From: Streptomyces camponoticapitis
GTDB lineage: Bacteria; Actinomycetota; Actinomycetes; Streptomycetales; Streptomycetaceae
Length of the DNA stretch: 38,058 nt
Direction of reading: 5' to 3'
NCBI RefSeq assembly: GCF_014646115.1
Contig: NZ_BMMV01000042.1
Coordinates: forward strand, 1-38,058
Of the stretch, positions 23,630 to 31,654 are shown in pieces. Every line of letters begins with the position of its first letter. Position 1 is the stretch's first letter. The notes beneath the pieces were generated by a model. The model saw only the letters and a list, made by a program, of their open reading frames with translations, searched no databases and was not told the origin of the DNA. Made by a program: the position numbers and the translations under genes.

Positions 23630-25129
23630 ATGAACTCAGCCTCTTACAACCGCCCTTCGCCTTCGGCCGTCACAGGTCCGCACGATTTCGTCCCCGGTCG
23701 CCCTGTTGTCTTCCGCCACGCCACCGTGTTGACCATGGACACACAGGACGCCATCGAAAATGGGGACGTCCTGGTCATCGGGGACAGCGTCGAGGCGATC
23801 GGCCACGATCTGGCCGTGCCCGAGGGGACGGCCGAGATCGACGCCGCCGGCGGCATCCTGATGCCCGGCATGATCGACTCCCACCGCCACATGTACCAGA
23901 CGGCGCTGCGCGGCATCGGCGCCGACTGGACCCTCAGCCAGTACTTCGTGTTCTGCTACCTGAATTGGGGCAAACTCTTCCGGCCTCAGGACATCTACGC
24001 CGGCAATGTCCTCGCCGCGGTCGAAGCGCTCGACGCGGGAGTGACGACGACCCTGGACTGGTCGCACGGTCTGCAGACCCCGGAGCACGCCGACGCCGCC
24101 GTCGATGCCCTCCAGGCCACCCCCGGCCGTTTCGTACTCGGCTACGGCAACTTGCTCAGTGCCCCCTGGGACTGGGCCTCCAGCCGCGACTTCAGGGCGT
24201 TCGCGGCCCGCCGGTTCACCGCCGGCGGGGACATGCTCAGTCTCCAGTTGGCCTTTGACGTCACCGCGGACCCTGCCTTCCCCGAGCGCAAGGCTTTCGA
24301 GGCGGCCCGCGACCTGGGGCTGCGCGTCACCACCCACGCCGGGGTATGGGGCGCCACCAACGACGACAGCATCCGCCTGATGTGGGAACACGGCTTCATG
24401 ACACGTGAGGTCACCTACGTCCACGCGGCCTCTCTGTCCCAGGACTCCTACCACCGCATCGCGGCCACGGGCGGCTCCGTCTCGGTCTCCTCGGAGAGCG
24501 AACTCAACGCGGGGCAGGGCTACCCGCCCACCCAGCACCTGCGCAAGCACGGCATTCCGGTCTCGCTGTCCATGGACTCCAGTATGTGGTGGAGTGCCGA
24601 CCTCTTCTCCGCCATGCGCTCCACCCTGAGCGCGGACCGCGCCCGCGAGCACCTCCAGGCTCACGGTCGTGACGAGACCGTGGTCCACAACCACCTTAGG
24701 GCCGCGGATGTGGTGCGATGGGCCACCCTGGGCGGTGCACACGCTCTTGGGCTGTCCTCGGTCGTCGGCAGCATCACTCCCGGCAAGAAGGCCGACCTGG
24801 TGCTGATCAAGAACGACCGGTCACCGGCCATGTACCCGATCATCCACCCCTACGGACATGTCGTCTTCCAGGCGGGCCGCGGCGACGTCCACACCGTCAT
24901 GGTCAACGGCAGGATCGTCAAGTACGACCACGCACTCCTCGACAGCGTTCCTCTGAACGCCGCCCGAGAGGCTGTCGCCCAGACCGTCGAGCACTTCCGC
25001 ACCTCCATGGGCGACAAGGAGTGGAAGGCGGCGCGCGAGCCCGAACTTCCCCACACCGAGCGGATCTCCAACCCGTACACCTACACCGCCTGGGAAGGCG
25101 GCGACCACCGCCACAAGCCCGAGGCGTAG
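23630..25129 (+). CDS. ATZ/TRZ-type amidohydrolase (second copy)
   Basis: A 499-residue amidohydrolase of the atrazine chlorohydrolase/8-oxoguanine deaminase branch. Metal ligands are His85 and His87 (DSHRHMY), His236 (TTHAGVW), His265 (YVHAAS) and Asp316 (SMDSSMWW). The SITPGKKADLVLIKND signature lies near the C-terminus. It is longer than its paralogue (458 residues) by an N-terminal ~20 residues and a C-terminal tail rich in Glu, His and Pro. AAGGAG lies about 10 bases upstream of the ATG. It is paired with the upstream MFS transporter. A decayed copy of its 3' end is present at 150-276. Substrate undetermined; a heterocyclic amine is the family expectation. Confidence 0.92.
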   Translation: MNSASYNRPSPSAVTGPHDFVPGRPVVFRHATVLTMDTQDAIENGDVLVIGDSVEAIGHDLAVPEGTAEIDAAGGILMPGMIDSHRHMYQTALRGIGADWTLSQYFVFCYLNWGKLFRPQDIYAGNVLAAVEALDAGVTTTLDWSHGLQTPEHADAAVDALQATPGRFVLGYGNLLSAPWDWASSRDFRAFAARRFTAGGDMLSLQLAFDVTADPAFPERKAFEAARDLGLRVTTHAGVWGATNDDSIRLMWEHGFMTREVTYVHAASLSQDSYHRIAATGGSVSVSSESELNAGQGYPPTQHLRKHGIPVSLSMDSSMWWSADLFSAMRSTLSADRAREHLQAHGRDETVVHNHLRAADVVRWATLGGAHALGLSSVVGSITPGKKADLVLIKNDRSPAMYPIIHPYGHVVFQAGRGDVHTVMVNGRIVKYDHALLDSVPLNAAREAVAQTVEHFRTSMGDKEWKAAREPELPHTERISNPYTYTAWEGGDHRHKPEA

Positions 25130-25168
25130 ACCTGGTACCCGGTCGCACCCGGGGCTCCCTGCCCAGTG

Positions 25169-25183
25169 ACACCCCAGGGGTGT
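25169..25183 (+). terminator. 15-bp palindrome after the amidohydrolase gene
   Basis: ACACCCCAGGGGTGT is a perfect palindrome 40 bases after the amidohydrolase stop, in the convergent junction with the remnant at 25312-25351. The loop would be very small, and there is no T-run. A terminator function is possible only. Confidence 0.35.
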
Positions 25184-25311
25184 GGGCCGGCTGTCCCGGA
25201 CGGCGACAGACGCTCCATGAGCATCTCGGCGCTCAGGCACGGCCGGAGACTGCGGAGTCCCCACCAGTCCGGAACGGTTCAGTGCGAGGACCACCCGACG
25301 AGCCGCCTCAT

Positions 25312-25351
25312 CCGGCCACAACCAGAGTCTGCGGGGCAGTGGCCTTCATGG
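25312..25351 (-). pseudogene. 3' tip of a second copy of the small helical protein gene (437-895)
   Basis: About 37 bases match 438-477 with few differences and would encode MKATAPQTLVVA on the minus strand, against MKAVAPQTLIVA in the intact gene. Similarity stops abruptly at about 25351, where a hydrolase fragment on the other strand begins. Its position, about 180 bases beyond the convergent amidohydrolase, equals that of the intact gene relative to the amidohydrolase remnant at the window start (about 160 bases). Confidence 0.75.
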
Positions 25352-25515
25352 GCAGCCGTGGAACGGCAACAACCTGGACACCTACGCGGACGATCTAGCG
25401 GCATTGATCGAGACTCTTGACCTGCAGGACGTAATCTTGGTCGGCCACTCAACGGGGGCGGCGAGGTCACGCGGTACATCGGCCGTCACGGGACGGGCCG
25501 GGTGGCGAAGGGGAG
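25352..25515 (+). pseudogene. internal fragment of a chloroperoxidase/arylesterase-type alpha/beta hydrolase
   Basis: The plus strand reads QPWNGNNLDTYADDLAALIE then TLDLQDVILVGHSTG, with the catalytic Ser in GHSTG. After a one-base frameshift it continues GGEVTRYIGRHGTGRVAK. This is the middle of a non-heme haloperoxidase-like hydrolase. The N-terminal third and the Asp/His part are missing. The fragment joins directly to the remnant at 25312-25351, marking a recombination junction. Confidence 0.8.
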
Positions 25516-25517
25516 GA

Positions 25518-25923
25518 GCATCACACCGAAATCGACGCCCTGATCGCTGCGTCGTCTGTCTCGCTAGCACGATGGAGAATCGATGCCAACGCGTCCGATC
25601 GCGACGACCTTGCTGCGGCTTTGGAGACGCTGGGCAAAAAAAATTGACGGAACACCTGGCAGTGGAAGAGGCTGAAGTACTGTCCATCGTCGACCAGTAC
25701 CTCACGGAGGCGGAGTGACATGAACTGGGGAACCACGCCATCAACCGCCTTTCGAAAAAGAAGCTTCCCATCATCTTCGGCATGCTGGCCTCCCTTGCCG
25801 AGCCTGCGGTTATCACCCTGATGCTGTCACCGCCCCGCTCGTGCCGCGCCTGATCATGCCCATTGTGGGCCCGCGCGCCTTCGCCTCTCATGCCCGCAAG
25901 GTGTATGGGTCTGGCGTCTTCTG
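25518..25923 (+). pseudogene. hemerythrin-like (HHE domain) protein, broken
   Basis: The frame EHHTEIDALIAASSVSLARW continues to DDLAAALETLGKK. It shifts at a run of eight A residues near 25627, then continues LTEHLAVEEAEVLSIVDQYL, TEAE. A TGA replaces a Trp codon at 25716-25718 before HELGNHAINRLSKKKLPIIF and GMLASLAEPAVITLMLS. A last frameshift precedes RLIMPIVGPRAFASHARKVY. The His/Glu residues of the iron-binding helical bundle are recognisable (HHTEID, HLAVEE). The N-terminus is missing. It is clearly inactive. Confidence 0.75.
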
Positions 25924-26189
25924 AACTTCGAGTCTGACGGGACTCACCCAGGCTTGGACGTAACTCCTCATCAGGGAAACGCTTGATGAGCAACGGGATT
26001 ACCGCTACTGGAAAGCGGAGGAAGAGGTTCGGTCGGTCTCGCTGTTGACCCATGGCTGCATACCCTCCTCGAACTGACATCAGGTTGATGGGGTACGCGT
26101 CAGCGGTATGCGGGTCACCGACGAGAATGGGCCGGGTTGTAGCACCTGGCCTCGCCTGTGCTCCGGTCCGCTGCTGAAGGCAGGGTTAC

Positions 26190-26360
26190 CGGTCTGCGGG
26201 CGGTCCGCGACCACGTGCCCCTGGGGCTGCCGCAGACTCCGCATGTACCCAGAGGCATCTTCGCTACGTCGGCAAGGACTACATGGTCGCCTTCGACTTC
26301 TACTCGGTGTGGGCCCGCGGGGTCCGCAGCTGCCAGATGGTAGAGGTCAGAGCCACGTAG
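26190..26360 (+). pseudogene. IS21-family IstA transposase fragment
   Basis: The plus-strand frame ending in a TAG at 26358-26360 reads RHLRYVGKDYMVAFDFYSVW then ARGVRSCQMVEVRAT. This matches the C-terminal beta-barrel region of IstA-type (IS21) transposases, where a conserved YSVPA segment has decayed to YSVWA. The catalytic core is absent. The stretch 26361-26640 shows no coding sequence I can identify. Confidence 0.55.
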
Positions 26361-26639
26361 TCCGCATTCCACCGTCCCCAGTCACGGGTGCGAGACCCGG
26401 CTGGCTCCGGCCGAGGCGAGGCCGGACAAAAGCGTCGTGGAGGAGCCTGCGCGTGATGACATCGGCACCATTGACGTCTTCGTCGGTGTTTCGCAGAAAC
26501 GCCGAGAACTCCGCAGAGACGCCCTCGCCAACCTGTCATCGGGAATGCGCAGGCGGATCGATCCAGACTCCGGAAGAGCGCCTATCCACCTTGACCAAGG
26601 AGATAGGGGCACCCCCGTCAGCGAGGCGGCACGGCCCCC

Positions 26640-26990
26640 CGCAACCGCGCTCCAGTCTGGATTCGCGTTGGCGAAACCGCAGCGAGTGGGTCACCGGACG
26701 TCAGGAGATCGTGGCGTTCCTTACTCGGAAATAGTCACGAGAACTCGAATACCGACTGATAAAGGAGCTTTGGGCATTCGGTGACAATCGGATAGCTGTG
26801 CGCTTCGCCTATGAGTGCCTCGATGCTGACGGGAACCGGTGGCGTTCTTTCGGCATTCGATGCGGACGGCCTCTTGGCCGTGCGGCACGCCTGCATCAAT
26901 GATGTGCCTATCACCGAAGCCGAGCGCCAGTACCATTGGCCGCTCGGCCGACGACCTGACGACCACCCGAGCCTCAGCGAACTCGGGTTC
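26640..26990 (+). pseudogene. DUF1348 (NTF2-like) protein, broken
   Basis: The frame reads SRWRNRSEWVTGRQEIVAFL TRK and meets a TAG (26732-26734) where the family has Trp. It resumes as RELEYRLIKELWAFGDNRIA and VRFAYECLDADGNRWRSFG. A deletion and frameshift remove the NENWEF block. The sequence then continues FDADGLLAVRHACINDVPIT and EAERQYHWPLGRRPDDHPSL. The order and spacing match DUF1348. The N-terminal ~40 residues cannot be read. It is upstream of an IS5-family relict. Confidence 0.75.
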
Positions 26991-27003
26991 TGGGTCCGTA
27001 CGG

Positions 27004-27420
27004 AGTCGTGGTCTCGTGGGGCTCCGGCCCGGGAGGGCCGGGGCCCCTGGGGTAGAACGGTTGGGCGGCGAAGTGGGGCTTGGCGGACTTGTCGCTGGTC
27101 AGCGTGGACTCGACCACAGTCCGGGCTCATCATGATGCCGCGGGGATGATTGTGGAGTCCGAGAGCCTGGACACGTTGGAGAAGGCCGCGGCGGAAAACG
27201 GGGCGCCGGCGAGGAACAGGACGGGCAACTCGACCCGGAGCGGGAAGAACGACGACGCGTGAGACGTCGCCACAAGGCGCGGCTCGCCGCCGCCGACCTG
27301 GGGCCGATCCCGCGGCGGCCGCAACGTCGAGCGCACCATCAACAAGATCAAGGACTGGCGCGGCCTCACCGTCTGCTCGAACCGCTCAATCAGACGCAGC
27401 CGGGGCTGAATTGTCGACGC
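27004..27420 (+). pseudogene. degraded copy of the IS5-family element found at 29603-30674
   Basis: The left-end region (27008-27062), the segment LVSVDSTTVRAHHDAAGMIV with the following ORF-A tail, and the ORF-B pieces ARLAAADLG and VERTINKIKDWRGL match the fuller element at 29603-30674 in the same order. Most of ORF-A's start and the middle of ORF-B are deleted. It is a relict incapable of transposition. 27421-27650 shows nothing recognisable. Confidence 0.8.
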
Positions 27421-27652
27421 CTGGAGGAACCGGGCGGACTGCTGCTTGGCCCACCCTCCTTCATCGCGGCGAAGACGGCTGGCTCCGGGGCCAGATGGAC
27501 GACGTTCGGCGCCAGGACAAGACGCACCGAACCCGGTGCCTCAGCGATCATGGCCGATGCCCTATCAAACGCAACATTGATGTGTCCACTCCCTTGCCCT
27601 GGTCAGCCGCGCACAGTGTTGCACCTGATGCAATTCATCGCGTTTCGGATCT

Positions 27653-27735
27653 TCAGCAATCCGCCCGTGCGGCCTCGCGGATACGCCCGTCCAGCCTCTT
27701 CGCGACGAGGCCTTCGAGTGCTGGCTCCAGTAGCG
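27653..27735 (-). pseudogene. possible ATP-dependent DNA ligase fragment
   Basis: The minus-strand frame reads PLLEPALEGLVAKRLDGRIR. EGLVAKRL matches the motif IV segment of LigD/ATP-dependent DNA ligases. Only about 25 codons are preserved and nothing before or after fits, so the call rests on one short motif. Confidence 0.4.
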
Positions 27736-27771
27736 GCCGGCTGCCGGACGTTTGCCTACGTGCCTGGGTGA

Positions 27772-28536
27772 TCATCCGGGTCCGGGACGTTCGACACGGA
27801 GGCCGGCGTTGTGCGCGGCCTCGGCGAGTACCCGCCGCAGCATCGCTGGGGTCAGTCTGCCGGTGAATACGTTGCGCTGACTCACGTGGTAGCAGCCGAA
27901 CACTGTCACCTCGGCGCCCGCCCCGCCCGCGGGAGCCAACGTCGTTCGTACGCCGTGGCCGAACGCCGGGCGCGGCCGTGACACGCTCCAGCCGGCGTCC
28001 TGCATGGCAGGGAGCGCGGCCTGCCAGCCGAAGGCACCCAGCACGACGACGGAGCGCATGGTCGTCTGCATCAGCTGTGCCTCCCGGGCCAGCCACACGC
28101 GGCAGGTGTCCCTCTCGCGAGTTGTGGGGCGATTGGCGGGGGGAGCGCAGTGCACAGGCGCGGTGACCCTGACTCCGTACAGTTCCAGCCCGTCATCCAA
28201 TCCCGTCGCCGTGGCCTGGGAGGCTAGGCCGAGCTCGTACAGTGTTGCGTACAGGAGGTCGCCTGCCCGGTCACCGGTGAACATCCGGCCCGTCCGATTT
28301 GCGCCGTGCGCGGCGGGCGCCAGCCCCGTAATCAGCATGGTTGCGTCCGCAGGCCCGAACCCGGGCACGGGTCGCCCCCAGTACTCCCAATCAGCGAAAG
28401 CGGGACGTTTGGCGAGGGCGGTCTCCTCACGCCACGCCACGAGGCGCGGGCAGGCGCGGCACCGCACCAGGCGCGTTTTCAGTTCTGTCAGCGTGCTGGC
28501 CTCGGCTGCAGCCTGCACCGGGTAGTCCGTGGACAA
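27772..28536 (-). CDS. uracil-DNA glycosylase, family 5 (UdgB type)
   Basis: A protein of about 254 residues that excises uracil and other deaminated bases from DNA. It has the Fe-S-associated N-terminal CRACPRL pair, motif 1 GLAPAAHGANRTGRMFTGD, the Cys-bearing segment CAPPANRPTTRERDTC, and motif 2 HVSQRNVFTGRLT. The four cysteines needed for the [4Fe-4S] cluster appear present. The TTG at 28536 is the first start after an in-frame stop; a GTG six codons later is an alternative. It seems intact although surrounded by relicts and insertion sequences. No operon partner is visible. Confidence 0.9.
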   Translation of the reverse strand: MSTDYPVQAAAEASTLTELKTRLVRCRACPRLVAWREETALAKRPAFADWEYWGRPVPGFGPADATMLITGLAPAAHGANRTGRMFTGDRAGDLLYATLYELGLASQATATGLDDGLELYGVRVTAPVHCAPPANRPTTRERDTCRVWLAREAQLMQTTMRSVVVLGAFGWQAALPAMQDAGWSVSRPRPAFGHGVRTTLAPAGGAGAEVTVFGCYHVSQRNVFTGRLTPAMLRRVLAEAAHNAGLRVERPGPG

Positions 28537-28552
28537 GGATCAATTCGCTTTC

Positions 28553-29557
28553 TCAGTGGCTGGTAGCGCATGGGTGAACCTTTTGGTCCTGGAAAGCCCG
28601 GCCTGTCGGGCGCTCTGAACAGGGCCTAGGTGTATTGACCTGGGGGTTGTTGACGCGGGTGTTGGGTGGCTTGCCTCCGAGTGCGGTGTGGCAGTGGTGG
28701 TGGTTGTAGGTGTGGAGGAAGTCTGTCAGGGCTTCGGTCCGCTCGGTGTTGGAGGTGTAGGGCCGCGGGTAGGCCCATTCGTCGAGCAGGGTGCGGTTGA
28801 AGTGTTCGGCCTTGCCGTTGGTCTGGGGCCGGTAGGGGCGGGTGAGTTTGCCGGTCGCGCCGAGCTCGTTGAGGGTCTGCTTCCAGGTCAGGCACTTGCG
28901 GTAGGACCAGGCGTTGTCGGTGAGGACGCGTTCGATGCGGGTGATGCCGTGGGTGTGGAAGAAGGCGGCGGCGCGGGTGAGGAAGCCGGCGCAGGTCGTG
29001 ACTTTCTCGTCCGGGTGGATCTCGCTGTAGGCGAGGCGGGTGTGGTCGTCGACAGCGGAGTGGACGTAGTCGAAGCCCATCCCGCGGATCGGTCGGCCGG
29101 CGTGCCGTCCCAGGGCTTTGTGGCCGCCGCCGTCGGGGATCCGGCCGGGTTTCTTCGCATCGATGTGGATCGGTTCGCCGGGGCGGTCGCGTTCGTGGCG
29201 TTGGATCACGGTGCCGGTGGGCCGGTCGAGCCGGGCGAGGCGGTGCAGGCCGTGGCGGGTCAGGATGCGGTGGACGGTGGAGGCGGGCAGGCCCAGGACC
29301 GGGCCGATCCGGGCGGGCCCGAGCTTGCGGGACCGCCTCAGCTCGCAGACCTGTTCTTCGACGGTGGCGGGGGTGCGGTGCGGAGTCATCAGCGGCCGGC
29401 TGGAGCGGTCTGCCAGGCCGGCTTCGCCCTCGGCCCGCCACCGGCGCACCCACTTGTGAGCGGTGGGCCGTGAAACACCCAGCTCGGCGGCGACATGCGC
29501 CACCGGCCGCCCGGAACGGACGCGGTCGACCAGCAACCGCCTGCCATGAACGGTCAA
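28553..29557 (-). CDS. IS481-family transposase
   Basis: A protein of about 334 residues with an N-terminal helix-turn-helix (HVAAELGVSRPTAHKWVRRW) and an rve-type DDE core (IHIDAKKPGRI, FDYVHSAVDDHTRLAY, RVLTDNAWSYRK, RPYRPQTNGKAEHFNRTL). The family usually begins MSHRNARL; here the codon in that position is GCG (ASHRNARL in frame), so translation would need the TTG at 29557. The last ~25 residues after VNNPQVNT are atypical and appear to be read from flanking DNA beyond a CCTAGG at 28625-28630. CCTAG also borders the other side (29602-29606), so the element may span about 28631-29601 with a CTAG-centred target. Matching terminal repeats were not found. Confidence 0.8.
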   Translation of the reverse strand: MTVHGRRLLVDRVRSGRPVAHVAAELGVSRPTAHKWVRRWRAEGEAGLADRSSRPLMTPHRTPATVEEQVCELRRSRKLGPARIGPVLGLPASTVHRILTRHGLHRLARLDRPTGTVIQRHERDRPGEPIHIDAKKPGRIPDGGGHKALGRHAGRPIRGMGFDYVHSAVDDHTRLAYSEIHPDEKVTTCAGFLTRAAAFFHTHGITRIERVLTDNAWSYRKCLTWKQTLNELGATGKLTRPYRPQTNGKAEHFNRTLLDEWAYPRPYTSNTERTEALTDFLHTYNHHHCHTALGGKPPNTRVNNPQVNTPRPCSERPTGRAFQDQKVHPCATSH

Positions 29558-29678
29558 CCGGGCATTACGGTGGGACGCGAAGACCTCCTGTGCGGTGCAG
29601 TCCTAGGGCCTATGTGGGGTTGTGATCTCTTGGGGTTCCGGCCCGGGAAGGTCGGGGCCCTTGAGGTAGAACGGTGGG

Positions 29679-30125
29679 GTGCCTCGACTTCAACTTTCCG
29701 ATACCGAGTGGGAGTTCATCTCCCCGTTCCTGCCGGTCGGTGAGTACGGGCCGTACCCGGAGAACCTGCGGGCGCACTTCGAGGGTGTCGTGTGGCGGTT
29801 CAGGAACGGGGCGAAATGGCGGGAGCTGCCCGAACGATTCGGGCACTGGTCCACCGTTTACGGCCGGTTTCGGCAGTGGCGGGATGTCGGGGTGTTCACC
29901 GCGGTGTTCCAGTGTGCGATCGCCGAGGCGGCGAAGCGGGGCCTGGTGGACGTGTCGCTGGTCAGCGTGGACTCGACCACGGTCCGGGCCCATCATGATG
30001 CCGCAGGGATGATCGTGGAGCCCGAGACTCTGGAGGCGGTGGAGAAGGCCGCCGCGGAAAAAGGGGCACCAGCGAGGAACAATACGGGCAGCTGGACCCG
30101 GAGCGGGAGGAACGACGACGTGTGA
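29679..30125 (+). CDS. IS5-family transposase, ORF A
   Basis: A 148-residue N-terminal half: LSDTEWEFISPFLP, GVVWRFRNGAKWRELPERFG, then SLVSVDSTTVRAHHDAAGMI with the first catalytic Asp. It ends in a TGA overlapping the GTG of ORF B at 30122. A -1 frameshift at the overlap would create the complete transposase, as in other two-frame IS5-family members. It appears intact itself. Confidence 0.85.
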   Translation: MPRLQLSDTEWEFISPFLPVGEYGPYPENLRAHFEGVVWRFRNGAKWRELPERFGHWSTVYGRFRQWRDVGVFTAVFQCAIAEAAKRGLVDVSLVSVDSTTVRAHHDAAGMIVEPETLEAVEKAAAEKGAPARNNTGSWTRSGRNDDV

Positions 30126-30651
30126 GGCGTCGCCGCAGGGCCCGGCTCGCCGCCGCTGGCGTGGGGCGTTCCGGTGGCGGACTGACCACCAAGATGCACC
30201 TGTCCTGCGTGCCGCAATGCCTGCCCCTCTCGCTCAAGATCACCGCGGGGCAGGCGGGAGACAGTCCGCAGTTCATCCCAGTCCTGGACGAGATCCGCGT
30301 CCCCGGCCCGGTCGGCCGCCCCGCACCCGGCGCGACGCAGTCGCCGGCGACAAGGCGTACTCGTCCCGCAAGAACCGCTCCCACCTGCGTAAACGTGGGA
30401 TCAAAGCGGTCATCCCCGAGAAGAAGGATCAGGCCGCCCACCGCAAGAACCGCGGCTCACGCGGCGGACGGCCTGTCACCTGCGACAAGCAGCTGTACAA
30501 GCTCCGCAACAGTGTCGAACGCACCATCAACAAGATCAAGGACTGGCGCGGCCTCGCCGTCCGCTACGACAAAAAGCCTGAAAGCTACCAGGCCGGACTC
30601 GAATTATGCGCCGGCCTCCTCTGGATCCGACACCTCGGATCGCAGCCTTGA
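30122..30651 (+). pseudogene. IS5-family transposase, ORF B, with an internal frameshift
   Basis: It starts in one frame (RRRRRARLAAAGVGRSGGGL TTKMHLSC, then GQAGDSPQFIPVLDEIRVPG) and near 30310-30330 changes to another (TRRDAVAGDKAYSSRKNRSH, then NSVERTINKIKDWRGLAVRY). The second Asp (AGDKAYSS) and Glu (VERTINK) of the DDE triad are therefore split from the first half by an indel. Unless this is a sequencing error, the element is inactive. Confidence 0.75.
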
Positions 30652-30670
30652 TCACAACTCCACACAGGCC

Positions 30671-31654
30671 CTAGCGGCCCGCGGTTTCCAGGGCAAGGGG
30701 GAGGCCGCCGAGCCGCTCCCCAAGCGCGGCGGCTTCCTCCGTGGTGCCGGCGGCGGGTGCGGCATCGCGCAGCACCGCGCCCGAGGGGTCAGCTGCCAGG
30801 GGTTCGAGGGGGACGAGGTGAGCCCGCGGCCCCCAGGTGGTGGGCGCGGTGTCGCGGGTGGTGACCAGGAGAAGACCGGCACCGTCGGGGCGCACCCAGC
30901 CACGGTAGGAGCCCACCGGCTCGCTGCCAGGCCCGAGGTTGCGGGGGTGTCGACGTTGTCGATCACGATCACCCACCCCCGCACTGAGGCCAGTCGCTCC
31001 CACACCACGTCGACCAGAGCGGGCCCGGCCGTTCTGGGCGTCGTGGAGCCGGGTTTCGGGGAGTCCCAGTTCCTGGGCGATGCGGGTGAGGTCGTGGGCG
31101 AGGCGGGCGGCATCGTCCTGCCACCGCACCCAGAACACCGCCCGCCCTTGGGTCTCGGCCTGTCGGGCGGCCTGGGCGGCGAGGGTGGTCTTGCCCAGCC
31201 CGCCTGTTCCACAGACCACGACGAGTCCGTCGTCCCGGCCGGCTGCCAGAGTCTGGAGGTCGGCGAGTTGGCTGTCACGGCCGCAGACGGGGGCCTGGAC
31301 AGCGGGAGCACGGTAGGAGGGGCGAGCGGCAGCCGCCCGCACCCAACGCCCACCCGCCCCACCACCCGCAACGGGTGACGTAGCCGGAGCGGGAGAACGC
31401 TGCGCGACCAGCGAGACGGCGAGACCGAGCAGGCCGACGGTCCCACCGATCACGCTGGAAAGCTGATCCGCCGTCTCCAGCCCGACCCGCGCGACCGCAC
31501 ACGCGATCCCGCCGAGTGCTGTGGCTCCTGCTGCTGCCCACAGCAGTCGGCCAAGCACCCACCGCCACCGGCCCCGCCCCACATGCCCACCCACCACACC
31601 CGCAACCCCCACCCCTGTCGCCCGTCCCGATACGACGAGAATGCCCACCACCAC
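30671..31654 (-). pseudogene. NB-ARC (STAND) ATPase, frameshifted and truncated by an IS5-family element
   Basis: The N-terminus has two membrane-spanning segments (about 35-60 and 66-86). A Pro/Ala linker follows, and then the NB-ARC domain: VCGRDSQLADLQ, Walker A GTGGLGKTTL (about 149-158). The Walker B GWVIVIDNVDTP is found in another frame around 30930-30970. The first frame resumes with LLLVTTRDTAPTTWGPRAHL and the GLPLALETAG motif. Immediately after, the CTAG end of the IS supplies the TAG stop, and the C-terminal repeat domain is missing. Two compensating frameshifts plus the truncation make it inactive. Intact relatives are signalling ATPases with C-terminal repeats. Confidence 0.8.

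Larger units (their letters stand above)
29603..30674 (+). mobile_element. IS5-family insertion sequence with 25-bp ends and CTAG target
   Basis: The first 25 bases (29603-29627) and the complement of the last 25 (30650-30674) agree at 23 positions, including terminal CTAG, which is probably the duplicated target. It encodes a two-part transposase on the plus strand. The left end abuts the IS481 gene, and the right end interrupts an NB-ARC gene. A shorter relict of the same element lies at 27004-27420. Confidence 0.85.

Noticed and set aside
26392..26560. Possible coding remnant on the minus strand (FSAFLRNTDEDVNGADVI)
   Set aside because: The segment reads plausibly for about 40 codons but matches no family I recognise and has no start or context.
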